From contig NZ_LR812090.1 of assembly GCF_903772925.1 (NCBI RefSeq), forward strand, positions 62,001 through 126,000: 64,000 nt of DNA, given 5' to 3'. The stretch comes from Alteromonas macleodii (GTDB taxonomy: Bacteria > Pseudomonadota > Gammaproteobacteria > Enterobacterales > Alteromonadaceae). A program made the position numbers and the translations under genes. The notes under the pieces are model-generated. The model saw nothing but the letters and a program-made list of their open reading frames with translations, did not search any database and had not been told where the DNA came from. This document shows positions 1 to 10,731 of this stretch, in pieces (the first letter of the stretch is position 1; each line of letters starts with the position of its first letter).

Positions 1-5
1 CCACG

Positions 6-31
6 AAAACCCAGCCTTTGCTGGGTTTTTT
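6..31 (+). terminator. Rho-independent terminator of an upstream gene
   Basis: A perfect 10-bp stem (AAAACCCAGC with GCTGGGTTTT), a CTTT loop and a T run form a classic intrinsic terminator. The gene it serves lies to the left of the window. The stem starts and ends in A/T runs, so it could also act in the reverse direction. Confidence 0.85.
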
Positions 32-353
32 GCTTTATGTCCTTTGCAATTGCTCGTATACCTCTCAGATCTCTGCCAGATCGCAACGTAGCGCACAAAT
101 GATCCCAAATAAATCATAGGCCAATAATGGCCTTGTCTATATCAGATCAGACGTTACCATCAGCCTGAAAATGCCTGCTTCTAAAATAAAAAGACACATA
201 AAACTCAGCGTCAGTCGCTAAGCGGCCCATGGTTTATGTAAACAAACGCCCATACATTTCCAAAGCCAACTAAAAATATTGAGTTAGCTTATAAGAGAGT
301 GAGGTATTACTATATTCCGGTAGTTATAGTCGACCATTTTACAGGAACAACGC
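32..353. other. Intergenic region, no gene recognised
   Basis: No convincing coding frame is seen between the left-edge terminator and the membrane protein starting at 354. The last 80 bases are A/T-rich and presumably carry the promoter of the 354-1628 pair, but no clear -35/-10 pair could be assigned. AGGA at about 343-346 is the likely ribosome binding site of the next gene. Confidence 0.5.
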
Positions 354-818
354 GTGGCAAGAATTTCTCAGCGGGCAATGAACAACGTCGTTATCATTGC
401 AATGCTTATTATGATTGCACTGTTTAACTTAGACAGTTTGGTGCCAAAGAAAGAGCCTGTACAAACGCGCAGCTTATTGCCTGAAGATGCTTACGTGCTA
501 AAGATTGAGCATGATAACAACAGCCTGGAGCGTGTAGGGCAACAATGGCGTCAAAAAAGTCTTAACACTAGCCTTGCAGTAAAACCTGATGAGCAGTTTT
601 CACATTGGCAAAGGGCTATGTTGAATCCAGCAACTGAAGTACCTGAATCGGTCTTGAATACACAGCCCTTTATTGTAGTGGTGTGGCTGGCGGGTAATAG
701 CGACGGCAAGGTTTACGCTATTTATCCTAATACATCACCGGTAGTGATCAAATTCGAAAATAACTGGTACACATTAACCAATACCGACCTTGATAAATTA
801 TTACCTTGGACATTATAA
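354..818 (+). CDS. Hypothetical membrane-anchored protein upstream of mutM
   Basis: This is a 154-residue protein whose family I do not recognise. One hydrophobic segment (about residues 11-28, rich in I, M and L) follows a short basic N terminus, suggesting a single inner-membrane anchor with about 120 residues in the periplasm. The start is GTG, chosen because AGGA lies seven bases before it. Its TAA stop is followed directly by the mutM ATG, so the two are probably co-transcribed and translationally coupled. Nothing in the sequence links it to DNA repair, so the pairing may be positional only. Confidence 0.75.
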   Translation: MARISQRAMNNVVIIAMLIMIALFNLDSLVPKKEPVQTRSLLPEDAYVLKIEHDNNSLERVGQQWRQKSLNTSLAVKPDEQFSHWQRAMLNPATEVPESVLNTQPFIVVVWLAGNSDGKVYAIYPNTSPVVIKFENNWYTLTNTDLDKLLPWTL

Positions 819-1628
819 ATGCCTGAATTACCAGAAGTTGAAGTAAGCCGTTTGGGCGTATCCCCTCATCTAATTGGCAATACCATTACTCAGGTGGTGG
901 TAAGAGAACGTAGAATGCGCTGGCCCATACCAGAGGAAGTCTCACTGGTTGAGGGGCAAAAGGTAATAGCGGTAAAACGTAGAGCGAAATACCTGCTAAT
1001 TGAAACGGCCACAGGTACACTGGTTTTGCATCTAGGTATGTCTGGCAAACTGCGCGTCATTGACGCAACTACACCCATTGTGAAACACGACCACGTGGAC
1101 ATTGTTTTAAATACTGGTAAGTGTTTACGCTTAAACGACCCTAGACGCTTTGGGGCGGTTTTATTTCAGGCGCCCGATACGCAACAAGCAATGTTTGACA
1201 ACTTAGGCCCTGAACCCCTTACAGACGACTTTGATGATAAACGATTGTTCAGCTTATCGCGCAACCGCAAAGGTCCGGTTAAGAACTTCATTATGGATAA
1301 CGCTATCGTTGTGGGTGTGGGCAATATCTATGCGAACGAAGCCCTGTTTCTTGCAGGTATCGACCCGAGAAGAGCCGCGGGCAATATCAGTGCCGCTCGT
1401 TACAAATCACTTACTGCAAATATAAAAAAAGTGCTCGCTAAAGCTATCGAGCAAGGTGGCACTACGCTTAAAGACTTTGCACAAACCGATGGTAAGCCGG
1501 GCTACTTTGCACAGCATTTAAATGTATATGGAAGAAAAGGCGAGCCTTGCGAAGTGTGTGGCAAAGCTATTGAAAGCAAGGTAATAGGGCAGCGAAACAC
1601 CTTTTTCTGTACTCGCTGCCAGCGCTAA
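819..1628 (+). CDS. mutM: Formamidopyrimidine-DNA glycosylase (Fpg/MutM)
   Basis: This base-excision repair enzyme removes 8-oxoguanine and formamidopyrimidines from DNA and nicks the abasic site. The protein begins [11 protein letters not shown], the family hallmark in which Pro-2 (after Met removal) is the Schiff-base nucleophile and Glu-3 is catalytic. The central helix-two-turn-helix carries [12 protein letters not shown] near residues 165-177. The C terminus has the four-cysteine zinc finger (CEVC and CTRC). The length of 269 residues is normal. It starts immediately after the preceding stop codon. Convergent coaD follows, an arrangement I recall from several gammaproteobacteria. Confidence 0.97.
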   Translation: MPELPEVEVSRLGVSPHLIGNTITQVVVRERRMRWPIPEEVSLVEGQKVIAVKRRAKYLLIETATGTLVLHLGMSGKLRVIDATTPIVKHDHVDIVLNTGKCLRLNDPRRFGAVLFQAPDTQQAMFDNLGPEPLTDDFDDKRLFSLSRNRKGPVKNFIMDNAIVVGVGNIYANEALFLAGIDPRRAAGNISAARYKSLTANIKKVLAKAIEQGGTTLKDFAQTDGKPGYFAQHLNVYGRKGEPCEVCGKAIESKVIGQRNTFFCTRCQR

Positions 1629-1744
1629 TAGCTAAAAAAGAGTCTTAGCTAAAAAAAGTCATAGTTAGAAAGGTTTACAGCTAGAAGGATAGCTTAAAGC
1701 AACATAACTCTGTAAACCTGCTGTACTGAACAACGCCGGTTTAC

Positions 1745-2260
<516 letters not shown>

Positions 2261-2341
2261 TTATAGGTTCAACGGGGCTACTGTACCACATTAACGAGTA
2301 ATGCTAAGTACTGCTGCAATTATGTTTATTATTCGCGGTTT

Positions 2342-3067
2342 TTAACGCTTCACCAATTCGTTATAGCCATCTAAGCATGCCGTCCAATCGTCTTCTTTCC
2401 AGTGAAATACCGGGTTTTTGGCTTGCTCTTTATGCAAAGAGCGCAATAGACGATCTAGGTTACTTTGTTTCCAGCTTTCCCCTTTGCGTATCGAACAGCG
2501 GTCAAAGTCGATAAGCCAAATTTGCTTATCGCTATCAATCATAATATTTCGAATATTCGCATCGTGATGATAAACCTGGCAATTGTGCATTCGAGCCAGC
2601 GCTCGTCCCACTTCATGCCATTCGTTTTTTGATAAGGGCTGCTGGCACAAAACGTGGTGCAGATCTTGGCTATTAGGTATGTTAAGGGTGATTATATCGC
2701 CCCGATAAATCAAGCCCCTGCGGTGGATACGTGCAGCGACAGGTATAGGTACTAAAAGACCTTCACCTCGCATGTATTCGAGCAATGTAAACTCTTCAAA
2801 AGGCCTAGAGCGTTCGATACCATTAAAAAAGTACTGGTCACTAAGTAGCTTACCTATCAGACCGCCACGCATAAAGTGTCGTAAAACCCAGTGCTGACCT
2901 TCATGCTCAATGAAGATGGTTGTACCACGTCCCTTAGCTTGACCTGTTATCTTGTTTTGTAGCTGCCAAAATTCAGGGCTGAACATTTCTGTATTAGGCT
3001 GACTGACCAAGGTGTTATCGAAAATAAAGTGGTGTCCAGCACCTATGTCTCGTCGCATTGTCGCCAT
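2342..3067 (-). CDS. kdkA: 3-deoxy-D-manno-octulosonic acid kinase (Kdo kinase)
   Basis: KdkA phosphorylates the Kdo residue of lipid A precursors at the inner membrane, replacing the second Kdo or heptose-linked phosphate in some LPS cores. The protein is a small atypical kinase with the catalytic-loop motif YHHDANIRNIMID and a DFG-like LIDFDR. About 241 residues is normal for the family. ATG at 3067 is preferred; an in-frame GTG lies three codons upstream at 3076. It is divergent from the glycosyltransferase gene at 3140, and the two probably act on the same LPS core. Confidence 0.9.
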   Translation of the reverse strand: MATMRRDIGAGHHFIFDNTLVSQPNTEMFSPEFWQLQNKITGQAKGRGTTIFIEHEGQHWVLRHFMRGGLIGKLLSDQYFFNGIERSRPFEEFTLLEYMRGEGLLVPIPVAARIHRRGLIYRGDIITLNIPNSQDLHHVLCQQPLSKNEWHEVGRALARMHNCQVYHHDANIRNIMIDSDKQIWLIDFDRCSIRKGESWKQSNLDRLLRSLHKEQAKNPVFHWKEDDWTACLDGYNELVKR

Positions 3068-3139
3068 GTTGCCCACAACTTATGGTAAATTTCATATTCT
3101 AATGATTTATTTTGGTTTTTCAGCAACGAGAGAGCTTCT

Positions 3140-4165
3140 GTGGGAAAAAAGATTTGTTTAATGCGCTTATCGGCCATTGGGGATGTGTGTCATGCCGTCG
3201 CTATGGTTACTCGAATTCAATCACAGTGGCGCGATGCTGAAATTACGTGGGTAATAGGGAAAGTGGAGTATCAGCTGGTGAAGCTGATGCCAAACGTACG
3301 GTTTATTATTTTTGATAAGTCAAAAGGGAAAGCTGCAGTGGAGTCGCTCAAAGCACAAGTGGCCGGTGAAACTTTTGATGCTTTATTAATGATGCAGGTG
3401 GCACTACGGGCAAACTTAGCTTCGCGAGTGATTAAAGCCAAACAGCGCATCGGTTTTGACTGGGCACGGAGTAAGGAGCTGCACTGGTTGTTTGCCAATA
3501 AACGGGTGGCTGCCACAAAGCACGCTCATGTGCTTAAAGGTTTTATGGATTTCGCCGATGCATTGGGCGTACCTGAGCCAAAAGCAGTTTCTTGGAACAT
3601 TCCAGTTGCATCAGAAGATGCAAAGTGGGGAGAAGAACAAGCTAAAACCTTGGGTAAATATGTCGTTATTTCACCAGCGGCAAGTAAGGCTGAAAGAAAT
3701 TGGTTGCCGCAACGATACGCAAGTATTGCTGACTATATCCAAGAGGACGGTGTCACCGTGATATTATGCGGCGGTCCAGGAGATTTAGACCGCAAAACTG
3801 CTGATGCAATTAAAGCGAGTGTGAAATATCCGCTTAAAGACTTTACTGGGCAAACAACATTGCATCAGCTGCTTATGTTACTAAAGCATGCTCACCTAGT
3901 TATTGCACCAGATACTGGGCCTGCTCACATGGCAACTACCGTGGGCACGCCTGTTATTGGGCTATACGCACACTCTAATCCACGTAGAACAGGGCCTTAC
4001 AACAATCTTGAAAGGTTGGTATCGGTTTATGATGAATGCATAGAAGAGCAAAAAGGGAAGCCTTGGAGCGCCTTACCGTGGGGAACGCGAGCCAAAGGAA
4101 GCCAGTTAATGGAAAAAATTACCGTAGACATGGTTAAGCAAAAAGTTGCGCCGTTCCTCGTTTAA
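3140..4165 (+). CDS. Glycosyltransferase family 9, LPS heptosyltransferase-like
   Basis: The 341-residue protein resembles ADP-heptose:LPS heptosyltransferases (WaaC/OpsX/RfaF group), which add heptose to the Kdo-lipid A core at the cytoplasmic face of the inner membrane. The N-terminal RLSAIGDVCHAV motif and the C-terminal APDTGPAHMAT motif are the family signatures for acceptor and ADP-sugar binding. The start is GTG at 3140. It is divergent from kdkA. I cannot tell heptosyltransferase I from a related sugar transferase, so no symbol is given. Confidence 0.88.
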   Translation: MGKKICLMRLSAIGDVCHAVAMVTRIQSQWRDAEITWVIGKVEYQLVKLMPNVRFIIFDKSKGKAAVESLKAQVAGETFDALLMMQVALRANLASRVIKAKQRIGFDWARSKELHWLFANKRVAATKHAHVLKGFMDFADALGVPEPKAVSWNIPVASEDAKWGEEQAKTLGKYVVISPAASKAERNWLPQRYASIADYIQEDGVTVILCGGPGDLDRKTADAIKASVKYPLKDFTGQTTLHQLLMLLKHAHLVIAPDTGPAHMATTVGTPVIGLYAHSNPRRTGPYNNLERLVSVYDECIEEQKGKPWSALPWGTRAKGSQLMEKITVDMVKQKVAPFLV

Positions 4166-4252
4166 TTTTTTTATCGTAAGGTAAAACTACCAACTATTAT
4201 CTACACTTAGCGTTGTGCTGTGTACTTCTTTTAAGCAGGGAGTCGTTACTGA

Positions 4253-4726
4253 ATGAAAAAGCCCGCTTTGCGATGGCTGTCCGAGATTCATACTTTTACT
4301 GCAGGTAAAAAAGTACTGCTAACACTAGCAGTGCTATTCATATGCTTGCCTAAAGTAAATGCATCGGAACTTAACGTCATGGTGAACGAAAGTGTAATGG
4401 TCGAAGAGCTTAGTCGCTCAGAACTTCGTCAGATTTTTACGGGACAGCGCCAGTATTGGGAAAATGGTACTAAAATTACCGTTTTCGTACTGCAAGACAG
4501 CGACGAGTTACACCGTCAATTTTGCCGCGATATTCTTCAGATGTTCCCTTATCAGCTGTCTCGTCTTTGGGACCAAATTACCTATTCTGGTCAAGGTATT
4601 ACACCAATCAGAGTAACCTCTTATCAAGCGCTAGTTGATGCATTGGAAAATACGGTGGGTTCTATTGGTTATGTTGAACGAACGGAAATCGTTAAGCTTA
4701 GACGCGTTGAGGTAGATTTAGAATGA
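4253..4726 (+). CDS. PstS-like periplasmic phosphate-binding domain protein
   Basis: The protein has 157 residues with an N-terminal signal sequence (hydrophobic run near residues 20-38, cleavage likely after VNASE). It then has a PBP-like fold of the phosphate substrate-binding family; the segment ELRQIFTGQRQYWENG is characteristic. It is about half the length of a true PstS, and no ABC transporter genes are near, so it is more likely a ligand sensor than a transporter subunit. Its stop overlaps the next start by four bases (ATGA at 4723). The following genes are a barrel protein and a GGDEF-EAL protein, suggesting one sensory operon. Confidence 0.78.
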   Translation: MKKPALRWLSEIHTFTAGKKVLLTLAVLFICLPKVNASELNVMVNESVMVEELSRSELRQIFTGQRQYWENGTKITVFVLQDSDELHRQFCRDILQMFPYQLSRLWDQITYSGQGITPIRVTSYQALVDALENTVGSIGYVERTEIVKLRRVEVDLE

Positions 4727-5898
4727 GAATATACATCGCTTTAGCGCTTGGGCTTTTCAGCTCGCATATCTTTAGCGCGCAATCAGATTTTACCTGGCAT
4801 GGCTATGTTTCACAGGGCTTAACTCAGTCGAAAGACAGTAGTTTTATTACTGATGATAATAACGTGACGGGTGAACTCACTGAGATCGGCTTGAACGGTT
4901 ATTATCAGCTTGCTGAAAATATATCCATTGCTGGGCAAGTTAACTATTTAGACGGTGGGAATCGTTTCGAGCAAGGTGCTCGCCTCGATTATTTATTTGT
5001 TGATTGGAAGCTGCCTAATTTACCTGGCAGGTGGCGTGGGCAAATTCACGCTGGACGCTTTAAAAACATCCACTGGCTTTATTCATCGACCAGAGATGTC
5101 CCTCAAACGCGATATACCTCAATATTGCCTCAATCGGTATATAACGACGGGTTTCGCGATGTTGCATTGGGCAGTAACGGCATACTGACCAGTTTTTCTA
5201 ATTACGGTAAGGAATATACTTGGGAACTTAATTGGAGCTACGGACGCTCGAATATAAACGATTCTCAGCGCGAATTTCTCTTAGGTAACGAAGTTAAAGG
5301 CAAAATCAGACAAGACTTCGTACATCAAGCAAGCGTGTTTTTGCAGCCTTCATCTATGACATGGAAAATAGGTGCTGGTTGGCTTAATTCCGATTTTAAG
5401 TACACGCCATCACAGGATGAAGATGGTTTGCCGGGCACCGCGAACATAGAGCGATTTATGTTATCTGCGCAATACTTTGCTGAACACTGGGAAGTGTCTG
5501 CAGAAATAATTCGCGACAAACAAAACAGCCAGGGGCTATTTTCCCCTGACTTTGCCGAAAAACGCACCGGTGAAGGTGGTTTCGTTCAGTTTAGATATTT
5601 ATTTAACAACGAAATCAGCGGTCTTATTGGCTACGATAAATATATTAACGATACCTCCGACAGTGACGGTAAAGAACTAGAGGCAAGCACGGGAGGCCTT
5701 ATCCCTGCCTACTTCGGGTATCAAGATACTTACACGGTGGGTTTACGCTGGGACATTGCACCTAAATGGCGATTACAAGGCGAATATCACTGGGTTGAAG
5801 GAGCAACGCGTGTAGTCAGCTTATTAAACCGAGATGTGGCATCCCATTCTGATAAGCATTGGGAAATGTGGTCAATACAATTGATGTATTGGTTTTAA
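4723..5898 (+). CDS. Outer-membrane beta-barrel (porin-like) protein
   Basis: A signal peptide (about residues 1-18, ending FSA) precedes about 370 residues of alternating polar/hydrophobic strands rich in aromatic residues. The chain ends in a terminal phenylalanine (LMYWF), the usual C-terminal signature of outer-membrane barrels. No specific porin family is certain. It overlaps the phosphate-binding-like gene by four bases and is followed after nine bases by a GGDEF-EAL gene, so the three are very likely one transcript. The barrel may deliver or bind the ligand sensed by its neighbours; this is inference. Confidence 0.75.
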   Translation: MRIYIALALGLFSSHIFSAQSDFTWHGYVSQGLTQSKDSSFITDDNNVTGELTEIGLNGYYQLAENISIAGQVNYLDGGNRFEQGARLDYLFVDWKLPNLPGRWRGQIHAGRFKNIHWLYSSTRDVPQTRYTSILPQSVYNDGFRDVALGSNGILTSFSNYGKEYTWELNWSYGRSNINDSQREFLLGNEVKGKIRQDFVHQASVFLQPSSMTWKIGAGWLNSDFKYTPSQDEDGLPGTANIERFMLSAQYFAEHWEVSAEIIRDKQNSQGLFSPDFAEKRTGEGGFVQFRYLFNNEISGLIGYDKYINDTSDSDGKELEASTGGLIPAYFGYQDTYTVGLRWDIAPKWRLQGEYHWVEGATRVVSLLNRDVASHSDKHWEMWSIQLMYWF

Positions 5899-5907
5899 GG
5901 GTAAAAG

Positions 5908-8352
5908 ATGAAGGTTCAGGTATCTTTTACCACGAAAACCATTGCTATTTTACTGGCTATGGTTTTAACCGTTACTATCGTTATATCCACCGTGCTAATT
6001 CAAGAGTCTGAAGCACAGGTTGTGATGCAGCAGCGGGAAAGCCAAATTAGCAACCAGCGCAGGGTTCAGCTATTCGAAGACATACTTCATAGCCGTATGA
6101 TCACCCTCATTGATATCATTAGCCGTAAAAATGGTGCGTATTCTAATAACCTTGATAATTTACGTAGTACGCTAGATGACCTAAGTGAATACCTAACGCT
6201 CAATTTTCAGGTAGAAACTCTTTACCTATTCGATGAAAACGGTGTTGTTGGAAAACCTGCTTACCCCGTTAACGGCACCATCAAGCAGCTTGTGGATTCT
6301 ACTCGGGCCTCATTTGAAAGCCGTTCGTTACTGGTCTGCGAAAGCGTATGCACTCACTACATTTCCATACCTATAATGGCATCAAGCGATAAAGTGCCGG
6401 TTATTATTGTCTCTACTTCCATGCGAGAATTACTGTATCTGTTTAGCCGTGCCACCGATGTATATAAAGTGGCGGTTGTTCAGGTAGATGAACCTCAGGT
6501 TGGAAAACTTGCGTTAAAGGTAGCAAGTCAGGTTTCCGCTGCTAACAAACAATTTTTGAATTCGCTTATTAAGGCATTGCCTGAAAACTGGCGTGTTGAC
6601 GACCTAGTGATAAAAGGAGTAAACGTAGAGTTAGAAAACCAGCAGCTTCTGGTTAGCCTTTTGCCTTTCGACCATGCCGCAGGCGATCATCCTTATTTGC
6701 TTATCGTTCAAAATGTATCGGCAATGATACGTCAGAACGAGCAATATCAGTACGTAGTTATTTCAAGCGCTATCGCATTATTTCTTCTTTTCTCGTCGTT
6801 GCTCTATCTTTTCTTAAATCAATATCGCACAAGGTTATTAGACATAAGCGAACGCCTGCCTATGTTGGCTGAGCATAAATTTAGCGAATTTTATACGGTT
6901 GCGGCAAAGCGTCAAAAGCTGCCTGTATTTAAACTTACCGACGAGCTCGACGTGGTTGAGGAAGCGGCGAACGATTTAGCGCGCCAGCTAGAAAGCTTTG
7001 ACGGTCAAATGGCGATAAACACCGCTAAGCTAGAGAAAATGGCCATGTTCGACGTGCTGACAGGTCTACCCAACCGTAATATGTTGACCTTTCAAATTGA
7101 AAAACAACTAGCCAGCTCAATTCGAGATGACAGGCTAGTAGCGCTCATGTTTATGGATTTAGATGACTTTAAAAAAGTTAACGATAGCCATGGGCACGAT
7201 GTCGGCGACAAGCTGCTTAAAGCTGCGGCAATGAGAATTTCCCGTCCTATTCGGGAGTCTGATATTGCATCGCGGTTTGGGGGCGATGAATTTGTTATTT
7301 TGCTGTCGAATATAGAGAGCAAAAAACATGTCGATACGGTCGCGCAAAAAATTATCGACGAGTTTCAAGAGCCCATTATTGTCGACGGCGTTACTTTTTA
7401 TGTTTCAATCAGCATTGGAATAGCCATTACTAATCACTCCCGCGCTACACCGGTAGAGCTGCTGCGCCATGCCGATATTGCGATGTACGAAGCCAAAGCG
7501 AAGAAAGGTGCTGAGTTTAGAGTATACGACGCCACTATGAACCTTAAGGTAATGCAAAAGGTTGAATTAGAATCTGAAGCTCGCGAAGCGCTAAGAGGCA
7601 ATCAGTTTAGCCTTGCCTTGCAACCGCAAATAGACATGCACAGCGGCAAGCTCATGGGCTTTGAAGCACTACTACGCTGGTATCATCCTAAAAAAGGGCA
7701 TATATCGCCAGGCGACTTTATCCCTCTGCTTGAAAATACGTCATTTATGCTCGAGTTAGATTATTGGGTGATCACGCGCTCCACCCATCTAGTTAACGAG
7801 CTAAAAAACAGCGGCTACCCCGATATCAAGGTGGCGATTAACTTATCAGCGGGGCAGTTCCTCGACCCCAGCTTGCCCGAGTTTTTACAGCATCAAATTA
7901 TTAAAAACGATATCGCTCCAGACCAAGTTTGCCTAGAGCTAACTGAAACCGTGTTGGTCTCAGATATCAAACGGGCTACGGGTATAATGCAAACCATACG
8001 TGATATGGGGTGCATGTTAGCGATTGATGACTTTGGAACCGGCTATTCATCCCTAAGCTACCTAAAATCATTGCCCGCCGACTTTATAAAAATAGATCGC
8101 TCTTTCGTTGCCAACATCGCCAGCAGTGCAGATGACAGAAACATTGTGCATTCCACCATATCCATGGTGCGTAATATGGGCATGCAGGTGGTAGCTGAAG
8201 GTATTGAGACCAATGAGCAGTACGAGCTGCTTTGTCATTTTGACTGCCATCAGGGCCAAGGCTATCTTATTAGCCGACCTATACCTGAAGTAAACCTTTG
8301 GGACACATTAAAAGACAAAGTAGAAAACGGCTTTTGGAAAGACTTTGCCTAG
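5908..8352 (+). CDS. Membrane c-di-GMP enzyme with GGDEF and EAL domains
   Basis: The 814-residue protein has two transmembrane segments (about residues 10-30 and 285-305) that bracket a periplasmic sensing domain of about 250 residues. A HAMP-like linker, a GGDEF domain (GGDEF at about residue 458) and an EAL domain (EALLRW near 586, DDFGTG near 711) follow. Both catalytic signatures are intact, so it could make and/or degrade c-di-GMP; which activity dominates cannot be read from sequence. It ends the operon that begins at 4253, so its periplasmic part may respond to the phosphate-binding-like protein or the barrel. Confidence 0.92.
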   Translation: MKVQVSFTTKTIAILLAMVLTVTIVISTVLIQESEAQVVMQQRESQISNQRRVQLFEDILHSRMITLIDIISRKNGAYSNNLDNLRSTLDDLSEYLTLNFQVETLYLFDENGVVGKPAYPVNGTIKQLVDSTRASFESRSLLVCESVCTHYISIPIMASSDKVPVIIVSTSMRELLYLFSRATDVYKVAVVQVDEPQVGKLALKVASQVSAANKQFLNSLIKALPENWRVDDLVIKGVNVELENQQLLVSLLPFDHAAGDHPYLLIVQNVSAMIRQNEQYQYVVISSAIALFLLFSSLLYLFLNQYRTRLLDISERLPMLAEHKFSEFYTVAAKRQKLPVFKLTDELDVVEEAANDLARQLESFDGQMAINTAKLEKMAMFDVLTGLPNRNMLTFQIEKQLASSIRDDRLVALMFMDLDDFKKVNDSHGHDVGDKLLKAAAMRISRPIRESDIASRFGGDEFVILLSNIESKKHVDTVAQKIIDEFQEPIIVDGVTFYVSISIGIAITNHSRATPVELLRHADIAMYEAKAKKGAEFRVYDATMNLKVMQKVELESEAREALRGNQFSLALQPQIDMHSGKLMGFEALLRWYHPKKGHISPGDFIPLLENTSFMLELDYWVITRSTHLVNELKNSGYPDIKVAINLSAGQFLDPSLPEFLQHQIIKNDIAPDQVCLELTETVLVSDIKRATGIMQTIRDMGCMLAIDDFGTGYSSLSYLKSLPADFIKIDRSFVANIASSADDRNIVHSTISMVRNMGMQVVAEGIETNEQYELLCHFDCHQGQGYLISRPIPEVNLWDTLKDKVENGFWKDFA

Positions 8353-8512
8353 CACTTAAAACAAATTAGCGTGATTTAACCTTTTTTGTGAGTGTGCTGA
8401 ATAATTTACAAACTTAGTCGACAAACCCATTAAATACAGCGCAAGGGTGTGTACCCTTTCATGCGCTTTCATTACACTAGCGGTTTTCATATACCCACAC
8501 TTGGAGAATGGC

Positions 8513-9709
8513 ATGTCTGCGGCATTTATTTCTCATTTGCAATCGCAAATTGAAGCCACGAAAGAAGATGGTTTGTACAAAAAAGAGCGTGTAATCACGT
8601 CGCAACAACAAGCGGATATTGGCGTTGCTGGTGGCGAGCACGTTATAAACTTTTGTGCCAATAACTACCTAGGCCTGGCAAACAATGAAAGCTTAATCGA
8701 AGCGGCGAAAGAAGGCTTAGATAGTCATGGCTTCGGCGTAGCATCTGTGCGATTCATTTGCGGAACGCAAGACATTCACAAGCAACTAGAAGCCTCTATC
8801 AGCGACTTTCTAGGCACCGAAGACACCATTCTTTATCCGTCTTGCTTTGACGCCAATGGAGGTTTGTTTGAAACCCTTCTTGGACCGGAAGATGCCATCA
8901 TATCTGATGCGCTAAATCATGCGAGTATCATTGACGGCGTACGTTTGTGTAAAGCCAAGCGTTACCGTTACGCCAACAACGACATGGCAGCGTTAGAAGA
9001 GCAATTAAAGCAAGCCGATGCTGACGGCGCTCGCTTTAAAATCATTGCTACCGACGGCGTATTCTCTATGGACGGCGTTATTGCCGACCTTGCTTCAATC
9101 TGCGACTTGGCCGACAAATACGATGCCATGGTAATGGTTGATGACTGCCATGCTACGGGTTTCTTAGGCGAAAACGGTAAAGGTAGCCATGAATACTGCG
9201 GTGTAATGGGTCGCGTCGATATTATTACCGGTACATTAGGTAAAGCCCTTGGTGGTGCGTCAGGCGGTTACACGTCAGGCAAAAAGGAAGTTGTTGAATG
9301 GCTACGTCAGCGCTCGCGTCCTTACCTATTCTCTAACTCAGTTGCGCCACCTATCGTTTCAGCATCGTTAAAAGTGTTTGAAATGATGAAAGAAGGCGAT
9401 GAGTTACGCGCTAATCTATGGCGAAATGCCAACCATTTCCGCAAGCGTATGGAAGACGCGGGCTTTACCCTTGCAGGTAAAGATCACGCTATTATTCCTG
9501 TAATGCTGGGCGATGCCCGCTTAGCCAGTGAAATGGCCGACAAACTGTTAGAAAAAGGCATTTACGTTATCGGCTTTTCTTACCCTGTTGTGCCAAAAGG
9601 ACAAGCGCGAATTCGTACGCAAATGTCAGCAGGTCATAGCCTTGAACACGTTGATAAAGCCATCGATGCGTTTATCGAAGTAGGCCGTGAAATGGGAGTG
9701 ATTTCATGA
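8513..9709 (+). CDS. kbl: 2-amino-3-ketobutyrate CoA ligase (glycine C-acetyltransferase)
   Basis: Kbl converts 2-amino-3-ketobutyrate and CoA to glycine and acetyl-CoA, the second step of threonine degradation. It is a PLP enzyme of the alpha-oxoamine synthase family; the lysine-bearing segment [14 protein letters not shown] is present. The ATG at 8513 is chosen over an in-frame GTG at 8447 because GGAG precedes it and because it gives 398 residues, the size known from E. coli. Its stop overlaps the tdh start (ATGA), so the two are translationally coupled. Confidence 0.97.
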   Translation: MSAAFISHLQSQIEATKEDGLYKKERVITSQQQADIGVAGGEHVINFCANNYLGLANNESLIEAAKEGLDSHGFGVASVRFICGTQDIHKQLEASISDFLGTEDTILYPSCFDANGGLFETLLGPEDAIISDALNHASIIDGVRLCKAKRYRYANNDMAALEEQLKQADADGARFKIIATDGVFSMDGVIADLASICDLADKYDAMVMVDDCHATGFLGENGKGSHEYCGVMGRVDIITGTLGKALGGASGGYTSGKKEVVEWLRQRSRPYLFSNSVAPPIVSASLKVFEMMKEGDELRANLWRNANHFRKRMEDAGFTLAGKDHAIIPVMLGDARLASEMADKLLEKGIYVIGFSYPVVPKGQARIRTQMSAGHSLEHVDKAIDAFIEVGREMGVIS

Positions 9710-10731
9710 AGTCGCTAGTAAAAGCGAAAGCGGAAAAAGGTATTTGGCTACAAGACACGCCAAAGCCTGAAGTAGGGCACAACGACCTACTAATTAAAAT
9801 TCGCAAAACCGCGATTTGCGGTACTGATATGCATATTTACAACTGGGATGAGTGGTCGCAAAACACTATTCCTGTGCCTATGGTCGTCGGTCACGAATAC
9901 GTGGGTGAAGTAGTGGGTATGGGGCAAGAAGTAAAAGGCTTCGAAGTAGGTGACCGTGTATCCGGTGAAGGTCATATTACCTGTGGTCATTGCCGTAACT
10001 GTCGCGCTGGCCGCGTACATTTGTGCCGCAACACCGAAGGTGTGGGTGTAAACCGCCCTGGCGCATTTGCCGAATATTTAGTTATTCCTGCCTTCAACGC
10101 GTTTAAAATTCCAGACAATATCAGCGACGACCTAGCGTCTATCTTCGACCCGTTTGGTAATGCCGTTCATACCGCGCTAAGTTTCGACCTAGTAGGCGAA
10201 GATGTACTTATCACAGGTGCAGGGCCTATCGGCATTATGGCGGCTGCGGTCGCCAAACACGTAGGTGCCCGTCACGTAGTGATTACTGATATCAACCCGT
10301 ATCGCCTTGAGCTTGCTGAAAAGATGGGGGCTACGCGTGCTGTTGATGTAAGTAAAGAAAACTTACAAGACGTTATGGACGAACTGGGTATGTCAGAGGG
10401 CTTTGATGTGGGCCTTGAGATGTCTGGTGTGCCGGTAGCCTTCAGAGACATGCTCGACAAGATGAATCACGGCGGCAAAGTGGCTATGCTGGGTATTCCT
10501 CCGCAAGACGTTGCTGTCGACTGGAACCAAGTTATTTTCAAAGGTTTGGTGATAAAAGGCATTTATGGCCGAGAAATGTTCGAGACCTGGTACAAAATGG
10601 CGAGCTTACTACAAAGCGGTCTGGACCTTTCACCCATCATCACCCATACCTTTTCCATTGATGACTTTCAGAAAGGGTTTGATACCATGGGGTCAGGACA
10701 CTCAGGTAAAGTTATTTTGGATTGGCAATAA
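9706..10731 (+). CDS. tdh: L-threonine 3-dehydrogenase
   Basis: Tdh is a zinc-dependent medium-chain dehydrogenase that oxidises L-threonine to 2-amino-3-ketobutyrate with NAD+, feeding Kbl. Visible features are the catalytic zinc motif CGTDMHIY, the structural zinc cysteines ([15 protein letters not shown]) and the Rossmann GAGPIG motif. The length of 341 residues matches the E. coli enzyme. It overlaps kbl by four bases upstream and glpE by one base downstream (TAATG at 10729-10733), so three genes are tightly coupled. Confidence 0.97.
   Translation: MKSLVKAKAEKGIWLQDTPKPEVGHNDLLIKIRKTAICGTDMHIYNWDEWSQNTIPVPMVVGHEYVGEVVGMGQEVKGFEVGDRVSGEGHITCGHCRNCRAGRVHLCRNTEGVGVNRPGAFAEYLVIPAFNAFKIPDNISDDLASIFDPFGNAVHTALSFDLVGEDVLITGAGPIGIMAAAVAKHVGARHVVITDINPYRLELAEKMGATRAVDVSKENLQDVMDELGMSEGFDVGLEMSGVPVAFRDMLDKMNHGGKVAMLGIPPQDVAVDWNQVIFKGLVIKGIYGREMFETWYKMASLLQSGLDLSPIITHTFSIDDFQKGFDTMGSGHSGKVILDWQ

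Noticed and set aside
890..1102. Many other open frames inside genes on the opposite strand or in other frames
   Set aside because: They lie fully inside well-supported genes, lack recognisable domains and are expected by chance; this one, inside mutM, is an example.
1629..1744. Repeated AGCTAAAAAA-type motifs and a GGTTTACAG/CTGTAAACC inverted repeat between mutM and coaD
   Set aside because: The repeats are imperfect and few, and the inverted repeat has a loop of about 30 bases, so neither a terminator nor a repeat element is well supported.
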